Positions 21,590-33,912 of a stretch of DNA of 64,000 nucleotides are shown piece by piece. A program made the translations under genes and the position numbers. Below the pieces are notes generated by a model. The model was not told the origin of the DNA, ran no database searches, and worked only from the letters and a program-made list of their open reading frames with translations. This DNA comes from Chiua virens. Lineage: Eukaryota; Basidiomycota; Agaricomycetes; Boletales; Boletaceae. The stretch's first letter is position 1. Each line of letters begins with the position of its first letter. The stretch is taken from the NCBI GenBank assembly GCA_019787685.1, contig JAHNUO010000028.1, positions 359,077 to 423,076 of the forward strand, read 5' to 3'.

Positions 21590-23100
21590 GGCTGGGGGCG
21601 CCAGAGGGATCTCATGCCCATTTCCTCTATCGGCAATGGCTGATATTCAGATCGATCCAGAACACTGCAGGAATAAAGAAATGGAAATCGAAGGGCTTTA
21701 TTCCAAGAGATTATTCCAGCACGACTTACATAGATAGATGAAGCACGTTACATAAATTGCTGTATATGGCATTCCGCCATCCTACAGCGGCGTTTAGTAA
21801 GTACATACCGCAATCTCGCTGTATCGCCGCATCGAGCCCGTCGGGCACGGGGCTGCCAGTGATTGGGTGAGGAAAACTCGATCCTCATTCCAGGGACCGA
21901 TGCGCGCCAACGCGGAGCAAATTCATCACGAAGTTTGACAAATTTCTAGATACTAATATATGTGTATATCCCCTGTCGAACTGAGAGTGGTCCCCGAACA
22001 ATCAGGAATGTATTCTACGAAAAAACTCAATTGACGCTCAACTGCTATAGAATCGACAGTTTTTGTCAGCTAAGGCCCGGTATTATTCGACAACCACAAT
22101 ATTTATTTGGATCCGTATATGTAATATAATACTCGATCTATCCTTCAAGTTGTGCTAGCAATGTATTTCAGTGTACTGAACCTATACATAAACTATGAGC
22201 ACTGCAGAAATATCTGATGGTATTACACGCGGTAATAGTGTGACTGTCACAGAGGCGGAAAGGGAATAGAGAATGGAAATGAGGCTGAGAACATGAAAGA
22301 AAGAGTAGCAGCGACAGAGTAAACTGTAAATTGTATGAGTGCAAATGGATGAACTGCGATGAAAAAGTCTTGCAAAATGTAGCACTGAATTCCGACGAGT
22401 CTGTAGGCGAACAATATAAGTGAGACAACACAGAAAGACATCCCACATACCTGCGTAACCTGCGATTTACTTGCATGCACGGACTTCCTGACTGCCGTTG
22501 CGGACATGGCAGACACATATATTCACAAGGTCTTTTGCGTGGATTCCGGAATTGAGTTCGTTGTCGAGTCCAGGTGTGCATGCATAAGAATTGCATGGTA
22601 GAATTTGTAGGACTAGACCAGCTCGGTTGCTACATATATCGCGTGAAAATGCTCGTTAGCGATATTATTGTGTAGGAGAACATTACATCTTCGAGAGTAC
22701 TTATCTTCACACCCAGTAACACACATAACCTGATCTGCAAGGCCCTCTTTGTGAGTGTTGCATTTGGTTGGCGAGGATTGTCTGCGGAGATTGAATATCC
22801 GGTCTTCGCCAACTCGTCAGACAACCCCGACGCCAGCGAGTCTGACACGCTTCGGAAGATATGGCCTGGCAATGCCCACACGCGTCACCTCCAGGGATCA
22901 TATGCTGTATTGTCACCCTTCTCTCTCCTCGGGACGCCGCCTGCTTGCGTATAGTGAGCGTGCCTTCGGCAGTTTCTAAATTCTGACCTGCTGCAGTTGC
23001 CCCTTCCCAGTTTCGAAACAGTTTCGTGAGTAATCTAAGCAATCTAACCCCCAGCACATGGTATTTTGCGCCTATCATGACCAACGGTGGTAGTACGTTT
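21590..23100. other. Intergenic sequence, no convincing gene
   Basis: This holds the promoter side of the minus-strand 929-aa gene. Minus-strand frames at 22168-22596 and 22707-23123 show no family motif. Splice-like signals exist but no coherent gene could be built. Confidence 0.4.
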
Positions 23101-23179
23101 GAACTGTATACCTTTTCCTGCAATCATGCCACCGATCCCAGCGCTACTGAACACTCTTTCCTACTGTAGGTATATCCAG

Positions 23180-24150
23180 ACCGATCTCTGCTCGCACCCA
23201 CGTCGCCACTCTCAACCTGCCCTCCACCTCCTCACCCTTGCCACGGTATGTGCAGCAGCAACCACACAGTGCGCGTGGTTGTGCGCGTTGTGCGGTCGCT
23301 ACGTGTTTAGTCATCACCCTCGTCCTCTTCGCCACCCTCGCCCACTCGCCCACATCCTCACGTCGAGGCATCACCCTCTCTTCTAAGTTCGCTTGCAAAA
23401 GTAACAATACAATGCGCGCGTTGTCTCGTTGGTTTCCAATCTTTGATCATCCTCACCCTCACTGGCACCAACAACGTCACCCCTCGCCCTCTCTCTCACC
23501 CTCGCCCTCGCCCTCACCATCATCCTTGCTCTCTCCCGCTCTCCCGCTCTCGCCCTGACACTCTCGCCCCTATCCTCGCCCTCACCTTCACCTGCAAAGC
23601 GACGACACAACATGCATAAATAAATATTGTGTGCGTTGTGCTGTCGCTTTTGCAAGTTCTCTTGGCCTCTCTCGCATCACTCTCGTGCTCACCCTCCATC
23701 GTCATTGCGCTCACCCTCCATCACCTGCGCCCTTGCCATCGCATGCGTCACCCCACCCTCCTCCTTGTCTTCGCCCCGCCCCTGCCCCCACCCTTGCCAT
23801 CTTGCCGTCGTGTGCAAACTCAAACAAGAAATGTGACACTTGCGTAACATCGTCCCACCCCTTGTTCTTGCTTGTATGTTGCCCCACCTTCGCGCTTGCC
23901 CTCGCCGTTGCCCGAACGCTTGCAAACACGAACGCAAATGCTCTGTGCGTTCATGTTCACGTTTGCATCATGTGTGGTGAGTCACTTCACCGTTTCGCCT
24001 TTGTCTCTCCATCGTGTGCTCGTTTCTGTTTGCACGCGACACTCGCACATCGCCTCACCCTCGTGCTTGCCATCGTCGTGCTTGCCATCGCCATCGGTCG
24101 CCACTACCACCCTTCCTGTCGTGTACAAATACGAGCATGAGCGTTTATTG
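23180..24150. repeat. CT-rich low-complexity tract
   Basis: The plus strand is strongly pyrimidine-rich with degenerate repeats of CCCTCGCC and CTCACCCTC. Overlapping open frames on both strands here (Pro/Ser/Leu-rich on one strand, Arg/Gly/Glu-rich on the other) come from this composition and are not genes. Confidence 0.7.
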
Positions 24151-24179
24151 CGCTCACGTTCGCACTTGTACGCTACTTT

Positions 24180-24330
24180 GGCCAGGCAGACCCGCGGGTA
24201 TACCCGTCACGGGTCTGGGTCCGGGTACGAGTTTCTCGACTGCACTCATACTCGTATCTGACGGGTATGTACTCGTTGCGGGTACGTGTATGGGTTGGTA
24301 CCTGGTACCTGGAAGATGACCCCTACCAAC
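24180..24330. repeat. Degenerate CGGGT/ACCCG repeat cluster
   Basis: Irregular copies of GGGTA and CGGGT, plus the doublet GGTACCTGGTACCTGG, occur here. It is not a regular telomere-type array. I see no gene in 24150-24780. Confidence 0.45.
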
Positions 24331-24783
24331 GAGGAATGTATTCACGCACTGACGATCCAGTACGTTCACCTACCGACCTTGGACCTTGGCCCGGCCAAGG
24401 ACACGCGTACTCGTGTGTAACCGGGTGTTGGCGGCATATCTGAACAGAGTGCCAGATGACGTGCGGGATTGGTGGGTGCGCTCACGGTGTCTTGGTCAGG
24501 CTGGGGCCAGACTCGGAAGCATGCGCACATGGTGATCTATGCAGGTGGGTGTGAGGTAGGTTGTTTGAGGTGGGTTGGGTTGTCGATTTGCGTGTGCAGT
24601 GATGACTACAGTATATGAAGCTCACTTTGACCGGGGTTTGGTTTTAGGACTGAATATATAGAATTATCGATGCACATATAATATTATAGGTAAGTATTAC
24701 TGTATACTATATGCATACCGTAGGACGGACAATATCGATGGAAGACGATCGTGTGCTTGAGCACGCGTGACGAGCACGGACTA

Positions 24784-24899
24784 GGGCAGATTAATCATGC
24801 GTCGCAAGCCGGAAGGCAAACCGAGAAGATTGGTTCGTTGTCCAATCTTTCTCGGTTTGCCTTCCGGCTTGCGACCCCTGCGCCATCACCAATCTGCCC
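24784..24899. repeat. Near-perfect long hairpin (foldback) with an outer inverted repeat
   Basis: Arms at 24801-24833 and 24842-24875 are complementary over 33 bp with one bulged base and an 8-base loop. Outside them GGGCAGATT (24784-24792) pairs with AATCTGCCC (24891-24899). The stem is G+C-rich and non-coding. It could be a foldback element or a transcribed hairpin giving small RNAs. Confidence 0.85.
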
Positions 24900-24955
24900 C
24901 AAAATGGATGTTCAGGGCTACTAACGTATAGCTAGGTCTAACCAATCGGGGCACC
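24900..24955 (+). repeat. Direct repeat copy 1
   Basis: It starts AAAATGGAT and includes TCAGGGCTACTAAC and a CTAACCAATCGGGGCACC segment. It recurs in diverged form at 25529-25580. Confidence 0.6.
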
Positions 24956-25118
24956 ATTCTGAAGTCGAGTGGCTTGCTTAGTCTGTTGATCGGCGGCAGA
25001 TACGTATCTGATTGTGCCCATGACGCCAACCCCTCACTTGAAAGGACTTTATACTATACGAGGCTGCTCTTTCACATCAAGCTTCTTGCGCACTTTCCTT
25101 TCTCCCTCACAATAAGGT

Positions 25119-28100
25119 ATGTCTTCCGAGTCCACGGCGTTGAGATTCATATCTGACGACTCGGCTGTTATCAGTACCGCTGCTTTGTCTGCCACATCAC
25201 CGCCGATGATTCGAGCATGGTCATGGTTCAATCGGTTGGGCGTAGCAAAAGCTTTTCGTGTGCAGCTGGATCCTGCTAGAGAGCTCTCACCTCGCGTACA
25301 GGGCAGTTTTCTTGCCGGCATACGTATGCATGCATTCAACGGAATCCCCAGCTAAAACCCATTCAGCTGATGCATTCTTCCTTTTTTAGCGCACAACGTG
25401 CTTCTGGGACGATCTCAGAGCACTGATTCACACACTGGATGCAGCGCCGGGGATCAGATCGGTTATTCGGCATTCTTAGGTGAGTCCGCCGTCAAAATTT
25501 CCAAGATTATCGCTTGACGACGGCTGGCAAAAATGGATACTCAGGGCTACTAACCTCGCCTAACCAAATCGAGGGACCTAAAAGGTGGAGGTTGGGCTCG
25601 CTTATGCAGTTTCAGCTTTTAGATCGGTGCCTCCAGCTTTTGATGCTCGGGGGCAGATCGGGGTCCGCTCTAGGCTGCACGTAAAACACTCGGATGCCCC
25701 GCACACCGCGGGCATCACTTTGACTCGACTGCCGACGCCAATTCTTTTCCAAAAAAGGAAAACACATTCTCTGGAAGCCCTCAAAGGTGGCAATGACACC
25801 GGGTGCGCTTTGAACTACTTTGCAACCCGCTCGCGACGTCTTCTCTTCGGTCCAAAAGAATGTCGATGAGGATGCAGACTCTGATTCTCATTGCCCTTCT
25901 AGATCGACCTGATGACATACTTGCAGATGAATTGCAATCGGATTTTTGGCATCTCACGGAACGACTCTTCGAGGAGCCAAACCCTGTTCTCTCTGACAAC
26001 GAACGTCAGTCAATCAACGCCATGATATCTTCGGTGCAAAATACTCGAGGAGGAAAGGCCAAACAGCGGGTTATCGAGAGCGCAAAACACCCTGCGGGTT
26101 ATGCTGCACTGCTGAAATGGCATGCGGCCTACAAATTTAACCCGGAAATCTATCGCCGTGTCCAGAGAGCTCTAGAAGCAGAGGAGCTGTCACCACACAA
26201 GCTTATCTGGAATCGTAGACGCAGGCTTGACGATTTCCCGTCACGTTCAGACGCAGATGGTGCCCTTGACGCTGTTGCGTGCGAAGTTTTTGGTGAGAAC
26301 TGCCTTGCAAACCAGCGGATCGTGGGGGAGTTTAAAGAGGCCGTCAGCGCCCTGATCCATCATGAGTGGGAACGTCAGCGAAAAAAATATGCATGGGCCT
26401 CAAAGACACTTGTCGGAAAAAAACTCATCGCCCAAAGTGCTTTTCGTGGTAGGTCGTTTGATCTCTTGCGGGCTTTGAGTTAGAGCTAACTTGGCGGTGG
26501 TAGAGATAGAGAAAAAAAATGAGCCAACGGCTTCCGAAGTCCGGAGTGCCATCAAGGCTTTAAAGGCCTACAAGGATGCTATATACTGGTTCCCTAAGGA
26601 GGAAGAGGAGGAGGGTGGAGTAGTTGAGATGATGTGTGGACTGGAGGAGGTGTTGCAGACGGCTATCAAGGCCTCCAGGAAGCTTCCGCCCAACAAGCGC
26701 ATGCTTCCAGAGGAGGACGTGACAACGGGCGCGAGTGAGTGGTTATTTTCTTTGCATCTCCTCACAATCTCACGATGCGTTCACAGGTAGTTCCCGTGGG
26801 AAGCGACGCGTAGCTCACGTGAGGGGAATTGCAGCAGCTGCCGCTGGTGACATCGAAGAAATCTGGGCCACCTACGTTCAGCTGTTTGGTTTGAAGACTG
26901 CCGACCAGGAGCAGCTGCAGAGCGTTCTCAATTCTGAGGAAGGGGCACAGGATGCTTGGGTAGAGCTCGCGGATCTAGGAGTCGAGAAGTTTGTGCAGTA
27001 CTCTGAACAGGCTTTATCTGCATTGTTGAACTTTCCCGATGCGAGCCCTGCGTTGTTTGCCAAGCTTCGATCTTCATCTGCTCTATGTGCCTGGGACGCT
27101 GAAGACTGCAAAAAATTTGTCTCCAGCAACCCGGACATGAAACCCTTGCGTCTCCTCTGGCATCAACTCGTTGGTATTGCCTCTGTTGTTGACAAGGCTT
27201 TCACTGCCGAAGCCACTGATATTGGGTTGCCGGGGGTCCTCATTGCTGACGCAGTCGGGGTGGGCAAGACTGCTCTTACAATGGGGGTGATTGCTTTTAT
27301 CATCGACGCATTCTACGTGCAAGAGGCTATGGCAACCTGTAAGGTGGGAGGCAAGCTGCTTCATCAGTCCAATGTTAGGTTGGCACCAATCATAGGTAAT
27401 TGTTGCTGTTTCAGACGTTTTCTGTACTCATGTACTTTCAGAGAAAACTCCCTGCTTCGCTGGACACGCAGTAATGGAAAACCTTCCCCACGTCATCGTT
27501 GTCAGTAACTCGTTGGTTCGTCAGTGGATCTCTGAGTTGCAGACATTTTTCGCTCCCGGAAAAATCGAAATCTACATCTTCCCAACTGCGGAATCAAAAT
27601 TCACACAATTTTGGGACGGTGACTGGAGGACCTCAAAGACACCACATATCAACAGGATCATCCTTGTTCCTCATTCGGTAAGCTCAAGACAATGGCTTTG
27701 GCGAGCGCCGTTCACTCTTCGCAGGTCATGACGACGTTTGGCAGGGCCTTCGATGTGCGTCGAGGCCGTGGAGGAAAAAATGCGAATAAAGCAACTGACG
27801 AACAGCGGCACATCAAACTCCCGTTACTGCACCAAAAATTTATTTCGAGAGACAGAACATTTACGACGGTGGTTGTTGATGAAGCTCACGAATTCCGCAA
27901 CGCCACTGCAAACTGGTATGTCGTCCTGGAGCTCACGAAATCTGCAAGACTTCCTCTACTTCTCACCGCCACCCCACTTTTCACATCGCCCCAGGTAAGT
28001 AACCAACAACCCGTCCCGATGAAGAATAACCACCGCGCAGGATCTGTGCAATCTAGGAAGATTGCTCCGCATTCCTCAGTTCTGTGGGAAGGAAGGTGAC

Positions 28101-30700
28101 GAACGAGAGATTGCATTCATCAAACAAATAAGGTCCGCACGTCGTGGCATAACCCGTCAAGACAAAGCCATCTCCGCTGAGAAGGCCGTGTCCGTCATGA
28201 TTGGCAAGAACAACGGGCTAGGGGAGATTCAAGTTGTGCCTAGTTCGATCCAGAGAGTCCGCTTTGTGCACGGCGAGTGGATCGATTCTATTCGTGCGTG
28301 CTATGGTGGCAGAGTGATCCGCCGCACGGTGGAATCCAAGCGGCACGATGGTAGAAAAATCAATGACTCCCTTCCCCCTTACAGGATGGTGGTGGCAAGG
28401 CTTGCGCTTACTGAGAAGGAGCTAACCATCATTCGCAAAGTTCTTGATGGATTCAGCAGTGGGCAAGTCTTAATCATACTTCAAGTTTGGCTCATCCTAA
28501 CTGGCAAATTCCCAATAGAGGTGTGCTTGAAACAATCGCAGATGGGGAAGGCCTCAAAACGGTAAATGAACTTTCTTGTAGCGCACTGCGTCTGACCCTC
28601 TTTCTCTTCAGAAATTTTATCTGGAGGGACGCACCAAAGCTGCATTTCCCTTCCATGAATCCCCGTCTTACCCTGTCGTTACTACTCGTGCTCAATACTC
28701 TGCAGTTCGATCGACGAAAGCCGATATGTTGGTGGCCGTAGTTCTCCACCATTTGTCCACAAATTTCCTCACTCCCGTATCCTTCGAGCGTCACCCCACA
28801 CTTCCATCTGTCACCGATTCCAGGGATTGTCCCATCCTCAACCAGCCATGGGTCGCTGCCTCTGACCCAAATGCACCACCTCGTCCCCTTTGGACACCAC
28901 TGGAGACCGATGAAGGCCAAGAGATGCCCCAGTTGAAGAACGGCTCTCGAAAGGTTTTGGTCTATCACGAATTTGCCATGATGGCGCCATTGATCCTTTC
29001 GGCAAGTGGAAGCCAATGAATCGACAATCGATCATAACCTGATTTGCACGCACTTTCTTTTGGGCAGATATTAAAGGTTTATGGCGTCGATGCCGCGGCA
29101 ATAAATGGAACGCAGACTGTCGAGGAACGTGATCGGACGGTTTTGGCATTCCAGAACGACAAGAAATGTCGTGTGCTCCTCTTCTCTAACGTCGGTGCTG
29201 TTGGCCTCAATCTGACTGCCGCCACGGTGGTAATTCTTTTCGTCAGTGACTTTTATCGCACAAGAGCTTGTGTTTACCTGTTGATAGGACCAATGCTGGT
29301 CCCGCCTTCTAGTAAATCAAATCATTGGGCGGGCCTGGCGCCTAGGTCAGACGGAAGAGGTTGTCGTCTACAACTTGGTTTGTGACCAAACGGTGGACTG
29401 TCTAATGACCGACTGCGCCCAAGGAAAAGGGTCCATGTTGGAGCAGTTCCTGGCCACGCGACATGGACACGGTGAACCTAACAAATGCTTTTGAGGGCAT
29501 GAAATAACTAAATTGCACGCACACAGACATAAAAAGGTTGCTTGGATCCGGAGAGTTTCCCATTGAAGAGCTCCCTCCGGAAGGGGCCGGGGCAGATTCA
29601 AATTCTGATGTGGAGATCGTGTCAGTATCGCATGCTAAAATCAACAAAAGAGATCGAAAGTTGAAGAGGAGCAACAGCCCCCGCGAAGAAAAAAACGATG
29701 CCGCAAGTAAGCTCAGAAATCATTGTCATGCCATTGCTCCTCAATTAATCAGCTGAAATAACCAAACCACCCAATGGCATAGGCAAGTCAAGGGCTCTCA
29801 AATCACCGAAGCTCGTAATTGGTGCGCGACATCCACTACCTTTAGCATTCATCTGACTTTGTCACCAAAACAGCCCCAACAGTGCCGCCAGTTGTGCCAC
29901 ACAACGAGCAGAACGTGTCAACCACTCAGGAACCACCTGAGTGCAAAACTGGTGAACGCAGAGCCGTTCGCCAACTTCCGTTCACCAGTGCTGACGCATA
30001 CATAGCTGACGCTGCTAGCGTCGGAATTTCCGGATCGCCCACCGAAGATGAATCAAACGCTCAAAACTCTCCTGAAACTGGAAGTAGTAGTGAGTGCACA
30101 GTTCATTATCAACGTCCATTATCAACAGAACAGCTTGCCAAAGTTGACAGACCCAGCGATCCCTCAGAATTCGAATTGGATGCCCGCAAGACGCCAGGCT
30201 CCGAGGCTGGTGAGCGTAGCTCTTCATTTATTAGTAACCACAGCTACTGAAGCGATCAAAGCCGCTGAAACCACTGCACCGCCCCACGTTGCTTTGCAGG
30301 AGGTCGATTACTTTACTCGCGCAATAGAGGAGGACGCAGATCAACCAAGAGAGTTCTTTGCCCCAAGTGTAGCTAATCTTCCTTTCCTTCGCACACCCAC
30401 TCAACCTATACACGACAGTCAGCTCCAAGTGAAGATGCTGTGGATGGTGTTATTGAAACGCCAGTCTCACTCATCACAACCGGCAAACCGACACTCAAGC
30501 ACAGCCGCAAGATGCTGTCACCCCCAAATAGCCCCCCTCGTCCTCTACATTCCAGACAAGTCTGCTCCACAAACGCACGGGACGATGGTGGTGATGGTAT
30601 TGGGGAACCGCCTAGGAAAATTTTTCGTGCTAATCGAGAAAAGTTGGCATTTGTTCCCAAAGCTGCCCGCAACAAGTCGGGATGGGATACTCGGCTATAG
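25119..30700 (+). CDS. SNF2-family helicase-like protein, many introns
   Basis: The core is a superfamily 2 ATPase. Motif I is ADAVGVGKTAL (about 27247), motif II VVVDEAHEFRN (about 27870), motif III LLLTATPL, and motifs V-VI SNVGAVGLNLTAA and QIIGRAWRLGQT across the intron at 29242-29287. These are SNF2-type signatures: chromatin remodelling or DNA-translocating ATPases, usually nuclear. Introns I can support by phase: 26449-26503, 26735-26786, 27395-27440, 27678-27724, 27995-28040, 28463-28518 (GC-AG), 28562-28611, 29002-29067 (GC-AG), 29242-29287, 29472-29526 and 29707-29752. The C-terminus is a long disordered, Ser/Glu-rich tail ending ...KSGWDTRL at 30700. The start is uncertain: ATG 25863 is safe in frame, while an upstream exon at 25119-25316 (MSSESTALRF...) is possible. 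The boundaries after 29752 were not fully resolved. Confidence 0.7.
25529..25580 (+). repeat. Direct repeat copy 2
   Basis: It is a diverged copy of 24900-24955, including TCAGGGCTACTAAC and TAACCAAATCGAGGGACC. The copies are about 630 bp apart and bracket the possible first exon of the SNF2-like gene. Confidence 0.6.
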
Positions 30701-32100
30701 CAGTACGCACTAGTGGCGGTAGATTATTGTAACAACTTGTATACGAGCAAGCTTGCACAAAAATGAACTCCTGATCACGTCTGAATGATTCAGATTTTTG
30801 TAGGTCAAACCTGTTGTATCCCTTTTGAGCACCAGAAACGGAATTTTGGGTTTGCAATCACCTAACCCACTGGCTAGTAACGATGGCTGGGGAGGGATTT
30901 ACAACACCAATTGTCCCTCCTTGCAGGCCATCCTCAAAAAGGTTGGATACAGTCATTGACCTGGGGATCGTACCTGACGAGTAAGGGCTTGATTTTCAGC
31001 TAAAACAAGACTGCCTGACTGTCCCCGGGCCCACCTCCCTGGGACACATACTGGGAGGATGACAACCTAACCTCCCACGCACAAACCGAACGAGGGCAAT
31101 ATCGACTAAAACGAATCCTCAGATCTCCGAAGCTGCCCGGTGACCTGATCTATGTGAAGAAACAATTAGGGGAACATATTTAAAACCACCCGAGCGCACC
31201 ATTATGTAATCTGTATCTGATAGTAGCATGTCACCAGTCTGGGCTGTGCTCACAGGAGATTTGTGCACCATGTTCACACTAGGTGCAGACTACAACCAAC
31301 GTCTCATCTTGCATGACTTCAATGTCTACCAACCGGGTTGATGGTGGTCTCTGAAGCAGGCGAGGACAAAATCCAAATGGGGCAAGCGTGCCCCAGGAAG
31401 GAGTGAGTGAACGTAAGTCAACGCTAAGCGCGCCAAGACCTTTTTCGGCAGCCAACACACCAATGCCATGTGCGCAACTTGCATGTGCCGCACATTTCAC
31501 TTGTCACTGCTCCTGCGCTGACCTTCCCAGGTCCCGTCTCATTTACTTTTCCCTTGCCGCACCAGACACCCTGCGTCAAGGGTGGGCAGGTTAGCCCACC
31601 TACACATGTCCGACACCCTGCCTGACACTTCCACACAACTCAACGCAGAACAAGCATGGATGGCAGGTGCGCTCATCATCACCAGGGCAGGCTATGGTGT
31701 CGTCGCCACCCTTTTTTGGCTCTGCCTTGTTACCCTTTGGAATCGACTCAAAATCAAGGATACACCGTACACGACACTTCTCTTTCCTCATCTACGTCTT
31801 TGTAATGTTCATAGTATTTGGAACTCTGTTTCTGGCGTCCAACTTGGAGTTCACTCAATTGGCGTTTATTAATAATTGTGGATATCCCAGAGGTCCTACT
31901 GCCAGTGTTCAAACTGAGCTAACATCTGATCACCCACAAACAAAGCGTGTTGGTCAATGTTGCTCGGATGCTCTTGGTTGATGGAGAGAATCCCAATACC
32001 CACTCACGATGATTCCCCATGTCATACAAGAACTTCTTCGAATAATCACCCCCCATGCCATTGAAGTTCCTCAGTTACCTATGTTAAATCTCAGAAACCA
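30701..32100. other. Intergenic sequence
   Basis: Short frames on both strands (for example 31279-31500 minus, 31582-31872 plus) lack family motifs. I see nothing that can be named. Confidence 0.4.
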
Positions 32101-33329
32101 GACTCATGCTTTCTTCATCAATTCCATGCTTCAGGTCTGTGCTGCAGATAATGGACAATGAAAGCAACCATTCATTCAGGGTGGAAATGCAGTCACTGTC
32201 ATGCGCATGGCAGTGCATGAAATCAAATGGCTTGCCACTCAATTCCCTGTACACATGGTCTCAAACAGTGATCTCATCTCATCAATCTTCATTTATGTGG
32301 CCAAGCAGCTCCACATTGACTTTGTACCATGGAGTGAAGATCCTACTGGTCATTGAGGACAGCCATCAACCAGAATCCTACACAACAGGTTTTTGAGCAT
32401 TGGTGGCCATGATGCCAAACATCTGGATACAAATGCCACTATGCTCACACCAGGGGAGGCCAATACACAGATCTTTTGCCAATCATTGATGCAGATTGTC
32501 CATACAAATCCTGCTAGCAAGTGGTCCCTCCTCGATGTTGGTCTTGACAAATTTCACACGATGCTTCACAAAACCACCTTCCAATCGAGTGCACAACAAA
32601 GTATGTTGGAGCCATGCAAGAAACTGCCATCTTCACAGACACCCTAAATTGGTCACTTTCCCAATTCAATCCCACCAGCAGCATTCACAAAACTGTGCTC
32701 TTTGTCATACTTGCTATCACATGTCTCCTTCCAAATGTGTTTACATAATTTGTGAACAAACCAAACACTGGTGCAACCATTGCCCAACTGGAACACTACA
32801 TACGCCAGCTCCCCTGCATTACTCTCAGCAGGAAAGGCTTGACTGAGAAACAACCATTCATTCTCCTTGTGTTCTCAATGTTCACTCTCATCTATGATAC
32901 CTCTGCTCCAATTCTATCTAACACAGAGCAGAAGAAGAAATGGTTTGTGAAGAATTGTAAGTTTCATATCCACTGCATTTCATGCATTTTTCACATTCTG
33001 ACATTTGCAAGTTTTTTTCATCGTGTGAATTGGTAGCAATGAAGGGCATTACCCCTTTTTTGCTGTGTTGTTTCTGCCTTGCTTGCCCTACATCCTTGGG
33101 AGCTCTAAAAGCACCTCAGTTAGGCATTGACATTAAACCATATGAATCAGATGACATTGTGTCCATTTGTGATACTGCCATTGGATACATGCAAGCCAAC
33201 AAGGAGTATGGCGCTTTTGATGCTTTACAATATCTTGCTGGTTCCACCATCATGGAACAGCTTGTCAAGGCAGGCTATCTTACATCCCACCCTCCTCTCC
33301 CACATGCCTTTGCTTCTTCCTCAAAGTGA
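32101..33329 (+). pseudogene. Unrecognised gene remnant, probably multi-exon
   Basis: Plus-strand blocks read like real protein in changing frames: AVHEIKWLATQFPVHMVSNSD near 32200; IGGHDAKHLDTNATMLTPGEA near 32400; LEHYIRQLPCITLSRKGL near 32780; and a last block from 33038 with KGITPFLLCCFCLACP and IDIKPYESDDIVSICDTAIGY. A plausible intron (gtaagt near 32957 to gcaag near 33010) joins the last two. The frame breaks near 32355. I do not recognise the family. The final block has a hydrophobic segment but no convincing signal peptide. It could be a host gene fragment or part of an element. Confidence 0.35.
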
Positions 33330-33912
33330 ACATTAGATGATTTGATGCCACTCTCTGATCAGACTTCTGCTGCTACATCATACAAGCACTTCAAATCTTC
33401 CTAGTAATACCACATCTATCCCTGGTTATATGCATCCCATATTGTCAGAATTTTCTCCCTATCCTTGCATGTCCATCCTATTTGCTCCTAATGTATAATT
33501 ATGTAGATCCACTGCATAATTTTATATTTGTTTGCAATGTTATCTAAGATCACAATGAATCAGACATTTTCATATAATTGCACAATGTGTGATTCCCCAT
33601 CTCTTGAGGATATTTGTCTACTACCTGTTTCAATCTATGTATCTGAATCATTGAATCGCACATTTTCTACTACATCACAAATGTGTGATTCATAATGATT
33701 CATTGTCTTAGCTTTGATGCTCCATATATGCTATGCATGCTCACCCTGCAAATCACGCAACTTCCACTATCATGTAATTGCATGATTCTTTGATCTGGCT
33801 GCTATTTAACCATGTCTTGACCCTAACCCATTTACAAAAGTCTTATAATAACAATATTGCACACAAATAACTGAAAACGCCAGCAATGTAACAAGACCGA
33901 GATAAGACCAAC
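33330..33912. other. AT-rich intergenic sequence
   Basis: No gene or repeat is visible apart from several short ATGATTCA/TGAATCAT-like words. It contains the 3' side of the minus-strand kinase gene. Confidence 0.4.

Noticed and set aside
23180..24260. Overlapping long open frames on both strands
   Set aside because: They follow from CT-rich low-complexity sequence and show no domain or splice logic.
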